From NCBI GenBank assembly GCA_046497505.1, contig JAWOFN010000112.1, positions 1 through 64,000 of the forward strand: a stretch of DNA of 64,000 nt, written 5' to 3'. The DNA is from JAWOFN01 sp046497505 [NCBI: bacterium] (lineage in GTDB: Bacteria; Blakebacterota; Blakebacteria; Blakebacterales). The translations under genes and the position numbers were made by a program. Each line of letters starts with the position of its first letter. Within the stretch, counting starts at the first letter, position 1. A model generated the notes under the pieces. It was given only the letters and a program-made list of their open reading frames with translations, was not told the origin of the DNA and did not search any database. Below are positions 35,478-41,931 of the stretch, piece by piece.

Positions 35478-35869
35478 CGGTCCCACGCTATACACGCGAG
35501 ATCCCCCAGCGCTACCGCCTGGAGGCGGGCCGGTGCGAGGGGTGCGGGAAGGTGAGCTTCCCCCCCCGTCAGGTGTGTCCTTCCTGCGGGGGCCGGAAGC
35601 AGGAGACCATCCGACTGGAGCCCTCCGGCACCATCCTCTCCTACACCGCCGTACACGTGGCCGCGGAGGAGTTCGATACGGGCACCCCGTTCGTGGTCGC
35701 CGTCGTGGAGACCCCGGAGGGAGCGAGGCTCACCGCCCAGGTGGCGGACTGCGACCCCTCGGAGGTGGCCATCGGGAAGAAGGTGCGGCTGGAACTGCGC
35801 AGGGTCCGGGAAGAGGGCAAGGCGGGCATCCTCCAGTACGGGTACACGGCGGTGCTGGGATCGGCATGA
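35474..35869 (+). CDS. DUF35 OB-fold Zn-ribbon protein (thiolase/HMGCS scaffold)
   Basis: 131 residues. N-terminal helix, then a four-Cys rubredoxin-like zinc ribbon ([20 protein letters not shown]) and an OB-fold. In archaea this protein bridges thiolase and HMG-CoA synthase and shapes the CoA tunnel. Starts within the thiolase stop (ATGA), so the two are made together. Confidence 0.92.
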   Translation: MTVPRYTREIPQRYRLEAGRCEGCGKVSFPPRQVCPSCGGRKQETIRLEPSGTILSYTAVHVAAEEFDTGTPFVVAVVETPEGARLTAQVADCDPSEVAIGKKVRLELRRVREEGKAGILQYGYTAVLGSA

Positions 35870-36011
35870 TCCCGGGATTCCCTTGAATCGTCTGCGGTTT
35901 CCCCGGCTCTTTACCTTTATGAGGGGCGGGAGGAGAAGCCCACCCGCCGGATGAACCGACCCGCGCGCCTCCACGACCGTGGGGCGCCGACCGATCATGA
36001 GAGGACCGAGT

Positions 36012-36665
36012 ATGCCGTTTCTGGACGAGAAGGTACAGGGTGAGGTGAGGGAGCAGCTCGCCGAACTCGAGGAGGAGGTCTCCCTCCTGCTGTTCACCCG
36101 CGAAGAGGACTGCCAGTTCTGCGACGAGACCGCGCAGCTGCTTCGGGAGGTCGCCGATCTGAGCGCGAAGGTGAACCTGGAGGTCCGCGACCTGGAAGAG
36201 TCCATGGAGGTCGCCGAGCATTACCAGGTCGACAAGGTGCCGGCGCTGGTGGTGCAGGGTGAGCAGGACCACGGCATCCGATTCTACGGTATCCCCTCCG
36301 GATACGAGTTCGGCTCCCTGCTCGAGATCATCCGCCTGGTGAGCAAGGACGACCCGGAACTGGGCGAGGAGCAGCGCGGGAAGCTCGCTTCCCTCGAGCA
36401 CCCGGTCCACCTCCAGGTGTTCGTGACCCCGACCTGCCCCTACTGTCCCCGGGCGGTCGTGGCGGCGCAGAAGATGGCCATGGCCAGCGAGTGGGTCCGG
36501 GCCGACATGGTGGAGGCCAGCGAGTTCCCCGAACTGACCCAGCACTATCAGGTACAGGGCGTTCCCAGGACGATCATGAACGAGGAGCACCACATCGAGG
36601 GGGCCGTCCCCGAGGAACACCTCCTGGAATGGGTACTCTCCGAGGCGGGGTCCTCCGGAGAGTAG
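36012..36665 (+). CDS. Protein disulfide oxidoreductase (double thioredoxin fold, PDO)
   Basis: 217 residues from ATG 36012. Two thioredoxin units: the first with CQFC in EEDCQFCDET, the second with CPYC in TPTCPYCPRAV, and cis-Pro loops DKVPALVV and QGVPRTIM. PDO-like proteins are typical of archaea and thermophilic bacteria, where they help form cytoplasmic disulfides or reduce with thioredoxin reductase. No signal peptide. Alone, 142 nt after the DUF35 gene, with an AT-rich stretch (35884-35920) that may be its promoter. Confidence 0.87.
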   Translation: MPFLDEKVQGEVREQLAELEEEVSLLLFTREEDCQFCDETAQLLREVADLSAKVNLEVRDLEESMEVAEHYQVDKVPALVVQGEQDHGIRFYGIPSGYEFGSLLEIIRLVSKDDPELGEEQRGKLASLEHPVHLQVFVTPTCPYCPRAVVAAQKMAMASEWVRADMVEASEFPELTQHYQVQGVPRTIMNEEHHIEGAVPEEHLLEWVLSEAGSSGE

Positions 36666-36743
36666 CACCCGGGAGGGATCGCTCCGGGAGCGGGATGCCG
36701 GCTGGCTGTTGCAGACCCCGGCCCGGCATGCGATGCTGGGGAC

Positions 36744-37367
36744 ATGGATCCCCCGACATCCTCCCCGAGGGAAGACCGACAGGAGAAGGAACTCCTCCAG
36801 GCCGCAGCCGAAGGGGACCCGGAGGCGTTCACCTCCCTGATGGACCTGTACGAGGACCGTCTCTTCGGCTTCGGTATGCGGATGTGCGGGCATCGGGAGG
36901 ACGCGGAGGACATATTCCAGGAGACCTTCCTCACCGCCTTCCGCAAGCTCGATCAGTATCGGGGTGAGGGGTCGCTCAAGAGCTGGCTCTTCAAGATCGC
37001 CTCCTCCCACTGCCTCAAGAAGAGGCGGAAGCGGTCAGGTGAACCGGACCAGCACCTCTCGGTAGAGGAACTAACACCCGAGCGTCTCCGCCCCATCAGT
37101 CAGGGGCCCTCCCTGACCGGCGACCCCGAGGTACCCCTGGAGGTGGTGCTGAAGGATGAACTCTCCCGGCACATCACCGGGGCCATCGAAGCCCTCCCCC
37201 CCGACTACCGGGTGGTGCTGATGCTGCGCGACGTGGAGGGCTTCAGTACCGGGGAGACCGCGGAGATGCTCGAACTCTCCGAGTCGGCGGTCAAATCGCG
37301 TCTGCACCGGGGGCGGATGGCGGTGCGGGAGTACCTGCAGCCCTATCTCGAGGAGGGTGCCCGATGA
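36744..37367 (+). CDS. ECF-type RNA polymerase sigma factor
   Basis: 207 residues. Region 2 with HREDAEDIFQETFLTAFRKL and WLFKIASSHCLKKRRK; region 4 with LPPDYRVVLMLRDVEGFSTG and ESAVKSRLHRGRMAVRE. It belongs to the RpoE/SigW-like class with a longer linker. Its ATGA stop overlaps the start of a zinc-finger anti-sigma gene, so the pair is a classic sigma/anti-sigma unit. Probably controls an envelope or oxidative response. The superoxide dismutase gene just downstream may belong to its regulon (inference). Confidence 0.93.
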   Translation: MDPPTSSPREDRQEKELLQAAAEGDPEAFTSLMDLYEDRLFGFGMRMCGHREDAEDIFQETFLTAFRKLDQYRGEGSLKSWLFKIASSHCLKKRRKRSGEPDQHLSVEELTPERLRPISQGPSLTGDPEVPLEVVLKDELSRHITGAIEALPPDYRVVLMLRDVEGFSTGETAEMLELSESAVKSRLHRGRMAVREYLQPYLEEGAR

Positions 37368-37621
37368 GCGGTGAAGAGATCACCTGCCGCGAACTGGTGA
37401 ATCGTCTCTCGCTCTACATCGACGGCGAGCTGAGACCCCGCATGCTCCGCGAGGTGGAACGGCACCTGGAGCGATGCGGCGAATGCAGCCACTGTGCCGA
37501 CGAGATCAGGGCCACCATCCGCCTCATCCACGAGCGGGCGTACGAACCCCTCCCCTCTTCCGAACGTGAGCGGATGCGGACCCGGCTCTGGAGGAGCCTG
37601 GCGCTCGGCACCGGGGAGTGA
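37364..37621 (+). CDS. zf-HC2-type zinc-finger anti-sigma factor
   Basis: 85 residues. The ZAS motif is seen as Cys8, then HLERCGECSHC (His-x3-Cys-x2-Cys). There is no membrane helix, so it is a soluble, short anti-sigma factor that could sense redox through zinc release. Translationally coupled to the sigma factor (ATGA). Confidence 0.88.
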   Translation: MSGEEITCRELVNRLSLYIDGELRPRMLREVERHLERCGECSHCADEIRATIRLIHERAYEPLPSSERERMRTRLWRSLALGTGE

Positions 37622-37707
37622 GACCCGGCTTGCCGTCGGAAAACACCTTTCTCCCCTGCCCGCGATCCGGAACCTTGTCCTGTAGAACCCTACCGGGAGG
37701 TAATCCT

Positions 37708-38274
37708 ATGTACCGATTTCTGTTCCGCACCGCACTTCTGGTCAGCTTCCTCGCCGTCGCCGCATGCGGCGGGCAGCAGGGCGAGGAGACCGTGTTGAAC
37801 CTGCCCACCGGTCCCGACCGGGCCGTGGCCGTCCTCCACGCTCCGGACGGGTCCCCCCGGGGCACGGTGACCTTCACCGACACCGAGGAGGGGGTGAGGG
37901 TCGTCGCCGACGTCCGCGGGCTGGAACCGGGCGCCCACGGGTTCCATCTCCACGAGTACGGCGACTGTACCGCCTCTGACTTCACCTCCGCCGGAGGTCA
38001 CTTCAATCCCACCGGAGCCCCGCACGGCGGCCCGGACGACCCGCAGCACCACGCCGGGGATTTCGGGAACATCATGGTGGGCGAGGAGGGCACCGGTCAC
38101 GCGAAGCTGGTCTCCCAGATGATCAGCCTCGACCCTGGACCCGCTTCCATCCTGGGCAGGGCCGTCATCATCCACGAGGGTGAGGACGACCTGGAGAGTC
38201 AGCCCACCGGTTCCGCCGGCGGACGCGCCGCCTGCGGGGTGGTGGGAAGAGCTCCCGCCCCGGAAGAGATGTAG
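37708..38274 (+). CDS. sodC: Cu/Zn superoxide dismutase, lipoprotein
   Basis: 188 residues from ATG 37708, with a perfect GGGAGG 8 nt upstream. Signal ends in a lipobox (AVAAC). Metal ligands: GFHLHEYGDC, GGHFNPTGAPHGG and HAGDFGN, IIHEGEDDL. The disulfide Cys pair is YGDC and RAACGVVG. It removes superoxide outside the cytoplasmic membrane. Followed by a hairpin terminator. Confidence 0.95.
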   Translation: MYRFLFRTALLVSFLAVAACGGQQGEETVLNLPTGPDRAVAVLHAPDGSPRGTVTFTDTEEGVRVVADVRGLEPGAHGFHLHEYGDCTASDFTSAGGHFNPTGAPHGGPDDPQHHAGDFGNIMVGEEGTGHAKLVSQMISLDPGPASILGRAVIIHEGEDDLESQPTGSAGGRAACGVVGRAPAPEEM

Positions 38275-38282
38275 ACACCTCT

Positions 38283-38305
38283 CCGGACCCCTCGAAGGGG
38301 GCCGG
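38283..38305. terminator. Hairpin terminator after sodC
   Basis: CCGG-A-CCCCT-CGA-AGGGG-G-CCGG forms a nearly perfect 10-bp stem 8 nt after the sodC stop. There is no U-tract. It lies between sodC and the converging AtuA-like remnant. Confidence 0.5.
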
Positions 38306-38313
38306 GACCTCCC

Positions 38314-38530
38314 TCAGGCCCTCTGCGAGGGGTCTATAATCTCAAGGAGCGAGGCGTCCACCTCCACCTCCGAGGAGAGGAGGTTCTGGGCGTCCGTCTT
38401 CCCCTGCGGGTCGAGGAGCAGGGAGAGGGTCCCCCGCCGCTCAGGGCGTCGTGGAGGACGAAGTTCAGGGCCATCAGGTTGGGGAGTTCGTACCGGCCGA
38501 TCTCACCCCGGCACAGCCTCCTCGGGGATC
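38314..38530 (-). pseudogene. Truncated, frameshifted AtuA-like (DUF1446 C-terminal type) domain remnant
   Basis: On the minus strand, one frame codes GRYELPNLMALNFVLHDAL up to a GGCGGGGG run (plus-strand C-run 38431-38435), and the next frame continues TLSLLLDPQGKTDAQNLL to a TGA at 38314. Together these match, from memory, the conserved end of AtuA-related proteins (ERYELPNLxALNFVL...GGGGTxSLRLDxQGKT). A single missing G in the homopolymer explains the shift. The first ~50 residues of the domain are not found upstream, so the gene is also truncated. Could be a sequencing error at the G-run plus real truncation. Confidence 0.55.
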
Positions 38531-38604
38531 CTTCCGCATGTCCCGAAGCAACGGCTTTCCACCACCGGGGATGGACCCGGACAGCCTGGAGGTGCTGCGG
38601 GCCT

Positions 38605-39678
38605 TCAGGGCCGGTAGCCTGACTTCGCCAGGTCGAGCCACCTGCGGAGCCGCTCCCAGCCCGGCTCCAGGACCACGGCACGCCCCCGGATATCGGTCTC
38701 GCTGAGCCAGCTCACCATCATCCCGTGGTATTCCCCCCGCGCCCGAAAGGCCTGGAAGACGAACCGGTGTCGGCCGGCGATCCAGTCCCATCGTGGATCC
38801 CGGACGGTGATGTGCCCCTCGCTGTAGAGGCTGTCCTCCACATTCTGCACCTCCCCGGGGACCACCTTCACACTCCGATCCTTTCCTGCCAGCACCACCG
38901 GGAGACTCTCCAGCGCCGCCTGGAAGAACTCCCGCAGGGTACCGGTCCGATCGTCCTGCCTTCGGAGGAGCACCATCCCCACCGATTCGGTGTCCATCGA
39001 CCAGAGGGCCCCATCCTCGCGGGTGACCTCCTCTCCCCATCTCCCCCACTGCCAGCTCTCGGGGATCCTCAAGCCCACGGAGAGTCGCGGTGCCCTGACG
39101 GCCCGGATATGGGCCGGGACCATCGGCGGTGCCGGCCGTATGGGCCCGTGACAGGCCGCTGATGCCGCCATCACCTCCAGATGGTCCATCCACCGCGGAT
39201 CGGTCTCCAGGGAGCGGTCCAGGAGGGTCTCCGCCGCGAACGTCCTGCTGCTCCGGCCGCAGTACCAGAGCCGCACGGCCCGGATCGTCCCCCCCTCCTC
39301 CCGCTCCAGGGCCCAGAGCGTGTGACCCCGGTGGGTCTCATCCGAAGGGACCGCTTCCGACGGTCCCCATCCCCTGCCCGTCAGCCGGGAAGCCCGATCG
39401 GCGGCATCGGCTGCAGTGGCTGGAGCTCCCTCACCCACCCGTGCAGACCAGTGGAGGAGCAGCCAGCTGCGCTGTCTGAACTGGTAGAGGATCAGGCGGG
39501 CCGTCTCCGGACCGCCGACGTCCGAGACCCGGGTCCAGCTCCCCAGGGGCTTCTGGAGGAAGCTCATGTCCACCTCGGCCCTCCCTCCGGGCTGCGCCCC
39601 GGCGGGAGCAGGAGCCCCCGGGAGTCCGCTGAGGAGCAGGAGGGCACAGAACCAGGGCAGGGAGAGCGGAGGGAGCAT
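38605..39678 (-). CDS. Secreted protein of unknown function
   Basis: 357 residues from ATG 39678 (GGAGGT 8 nt upstream), with a signal peptide of about 26 residues ending PAGAQ. The mature part is rich in Trp and Arg and has a RxxxFQAFRARGEYHGMM stretch near the end. A duplicated pattern of alternating hydrophobic strands suggests a beta-rich fold. No family recognised. It diverges from the PAS-domain gene. Confidence 0.62.
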   Translation of the reverse strand: MLPPLSLPWFCALLLLSGLPGAPAPAGAQPGGRAEVDMSFLQKPLGSWTRVSDVGGPETARLILYQFRQRSWLLLHWSARVGEGAPATAADAADRASRLTGRGWGPSEAVPSDETHRGHTLWALEREEGGTIRAVRLWYCGRSSRTFAAETLLDRSLETDPRWMDHLEVMAASAACHGPIRPAPPMVPAHIRAVRAPRLSVGLRIPESWQWGRWGEEVTREDGALWSMDTESVGMVLLRRQDDRTGTLREFFQAALESLPVVLAGKDRSVKVVPGEVQNVEDSLYSEGHITVRDPRWDWIAGRHRFVFQAFRARGEYHGMMVSWLSETDIRGRAVVLEPGWERLRRWLDLAKSGYRP

Positions 39679-39856
39679 GACCGGACCTCCGGGAGGGTGG
39701 AAGGGGACCGAACCGCCGGATGTGCGGCGTTGACACCCCGTGACGGGGCAGGGTACGGTGCGGATGGGGGTCGGACAGCCCCTCTGACCCCGTGAACCGG
39801 ACTCCGGCCGCACTGACGTCTTATTACAGCAACCCTGCGACAGGGGATCTCCTGGT

Positions 39857-40738
39857 ATGATCGAGCGGGACCGTTCGCGGACTCCGGGTCCCTCCCGACT
39901 CCTCACCAGCGCTCTCGCGGGAGCAGCCGCGGGTACGGCGGTGGGGCTGGGTGCATGGTGGGCCCTGGACCAGCTCATCCTGGCCGCCTCGGGTACCGGG
40001 GCCCCGGCAGGACTGGCCCTCGCCCTGGCCTCTCTGGGGGGCAGCATCACCGCCCTGCTCCTGGCCTACCGGCTCCTCATGCGGCGCGCTTCGGAGAGTG
40101 ACCTGCTCCGGCTGGTGGTGGAGTCCACCGCCGCGGGGGTCTGGATCGTGGATCGGGAATTCGACTCGGTCTGGCTCAACGACAGCATGCGCCGGCTCCT
40201 GGGCGAGGAGCCGACCAGCGGCAGCACCGTCTTCGACTACTTCGGTGAAGAGGACCGCCGAAAACTGGAAGAGGCCCGGCAAGAGCGCCGGCGGGGAATA
40301 TCCAGTGCCTATCAGGCCACGGTCCGCCGCCCGGACGGTACGGAACGGGTCGTCTACATCATCGGGACCCCCATATACGGCCCCGACGGCCGACACCTCG
40401 GTTCCTTCGGGTTCTTCATGGACATCACCGACCAGCAGAAGGCCGCCGAGGAAGCCGCCGAGGAGGCCCGTGTCGAGACCCTCATGGCCACCGTGGCCCG
40501 TCTCAACCACAAGATCAACAACGCCCTGATGGTGATACGCGGGCAGGCGGAGGTCAGCATACGGAAGGTGGAAGAGGAGGGTCCCGTGCACGCGTTCCAG
40601 CGGGTGATCGACCAGGTGGACCTGATCACCGGCGAGCTCAAGTCCCTCAGCGAACTCAGGGAGGTCCAGCTGGAGGACTATCTGGGCTCCCGTCCCATCC
40701 TGAGCGTTCCGGAACCGGGGACCACCCCGGAGGAGTGA
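39857..40738 (+). CDS. Membrane PAS protein with histidine-kinase H-box but no ATPase domain
   Basis: 293 residues. Two N-terminal membrane helices (about 16-45 and 50-72), a PAS domain (about 80-195, GVWIVDREF and FGFFMDITD), then a dimerisation-type helix with His218 in ARLNHKINNAL, the H-box of NtrB-like kinases. It ends about 75 residues later, with no N, G1 or G2 boxes of the HATPase domain. It could be a receptor that works with a separate kinase, or a shortened kinase. The ribosome site before ATG 39857 is weak. Confidence 0.72.
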   Translation: MIERDRSRTPGPSRLLTSALAGAAAGTAVGLGAWWALDQLILAASGTGAPAGLALALASLGGSITALLLAYRLLMRRASESDLLRLVVESTAAGVWIVDREFDSVWLNDSMRRLLGEEPTSGSTVFDYFGEEDRRKLEEARQERRRGISSAYQATVRRPDGTERVVYIIGTPIYGPDGRHLGSFGFFMDITDQQKAAEEAAEEARVETLMATVARLNHKINNALMVIRGQAEVSIRKVEEEGPVHAFQRVIDQVDLITGELKSLSELREVQLEDYLGSRPILSVPEPGTTPEE

Positions 40739-40774
40739 GGAGCTGGATCCCTTTCGCTCCCGGCTGCTCATACC

Positions 40775-40780
40775 TATATT
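40775..40780 (+). promoter_or_regulatory. -10 box implying a near-leaderless mRNA
   Basis: TATATT ends 9 nt before ATG 40790, which lacks a ribosome site. The predicted transcription start (about 40787) leaves only about 3 nt of leader. Confidence 0.4.
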
Positions 40781-40789
40781 TCCTGAATC

Positions 40790-41815
40790 ATGCCTATACC
40801 GGTCCGTCCCCGTACGTCCTCATACTGCAGGGTCATCCTGCTCCTCCTGCCACTGGCCCTCACCGCTGCTCTTCCCGGGTGCACCCGGACGCCGCAGCAG
40901 CTGGAGGCCCGGGGAGACGAACTCCTCTCCGAGGGCCGCTTCGGACAGGCGATGGCCGCCTACAAGAAAGCCGTCGAACTATCCCCGGAGGACCTCGGAC
41001 TGAAGCTGAAAGTGGCCGGGGCCTACCGTGACCGGGGCCTCCGGTCGGAGGCCATCGAACGATACGAGACCATCCTGGAAGAGCACCCAGAGAGCCTGGA
41101 AGCCCGGCGCGAGCTGGCTCTGCTCCTGGCGGCAGAGGGTCTCCGCACCCGGGCGATGGAACAGATCGGGATCCTGAAGGATCGGATGCCCGGGTCCCCC
41201 GTCCCCTGGAAGCTCGAAGCCCGGATGGCCCAGCAGGACGAGGACTGGCGGGATGCCGTCACCCACTGGCGACAGGCCCTCCGCCGGGACGACCAGGACG
41301 CGGAGGCCTATCACATGATGGGCCGGGCCCACATGGAGCTGGGGGACTACCCTTCTGCCCTGGCCGCACTGCAGCAGGCCGTCCGGGTCGAGGAGGGATA
41401 CGACGACGCCTATTTCGAACTGGGTCTGACCCTCATCGAGCTGAACCGGATCGACCGGGCCGAAGAGGCCTACCGCAACTACATCGACACCCATCCCCGC
41501 GACGCACAGGCCTACTACAAGCTGGGCAACGCACTGCTCAGCAAGGGATATGCCGAGCAGGCCGTCGAGCAGTACCGGAGGGCCGTGGCCATCCGTCCCG
41601 GATACGCCGACGCACACTTCAACCTCGGCATGGCGCTGCTCCAGCAGGACCGGGAAGAAGAGGCCGCCAAGGCCTTCGAAGCGGTGCTCATCCACGCTGC
41701 CCGCGACGCGGTGAAAGACAACGCGCGGAGCATGCTGAGGGTCATCCGGCAGGGCGGCCGAGAGGTCCCCGAAGACGGGGTGAATCGGCTTGACCCCCTC
41801 TTGAGCCGAACGTAG
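40790..41815 (+). CDS. TPR-repeat lipoprotein
   Basis: 341 residues. Signal with lipobox LPGC (Cys at 31). About eight tetratricopeptide repeats follow from residue 35 to the C-terminus (for example AYYKLGNALLSKGYAEQAVE and ADAHFNLGMALLQQDREEEA). TPR lipoproteins hold envelope complexes together; the partner is unknown. No Shine-Dalgarno site: the gene may start on a leaderless mRNA. Confidence 0.82.
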   Translation: MPIPVRPRTSSYCRVILLLLPLALTAALPGCTRTPQQLEARGDELLSEGRFGQAMAAYKKAVELSPEDLGLKLKVAGAYRDRGLRSEAIERYETILEEHPESLEARRELALLLAAEGLRTRAMEQIGILKDRMPGSPVPWKLEARMAQQDEDWRDAVTHWRQALRRDDQDAEAYHMMGRAHMELGDYPSALAALQQAVRVEEGYDDAYFELGLTLIELNRIDRAEEAYRNYIDTHPRDAQAYYKLGNALLSKGYAEQAVEQYRRAVAIRPGYADAHFNLGMALLQQDREEEAAKAFEAVLIHAARDAVKDNARSMLRVIRQGGREVPEDGVNRLDPLLSRT

Positions 41816-41872
41816 GTTGCCCGCAGTCTAGGAGTCCCCGCCCGGGGGATTCCCGACGCGCCGTACCGACGC

Positions 41873-41888
41873 CCCCCTGCAGGGGGGT
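41873..41888. terminator. GC hairpin (CCCCCCTGCAGGGGGG)
   Basis: A perfect 16-bp palindrome, 57 nt after the TPR gene and 43 nt before the LonC-like gene. Probably a terminator or mRNA hairpin; no U-tract. Confidence 0.35.
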
Positions 41889-41931
41889 CGGCGGCTTCCT
41901 CCTCGCCATCGAAGGCTGCAAGGAGCGACGC

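Noticed and set aside
38335-38340. TATAAT on the + strand
   Set aside because: Lies inside the AtuA-like remnant, points away from any start codon in the same direction and has no -35; probably chance.
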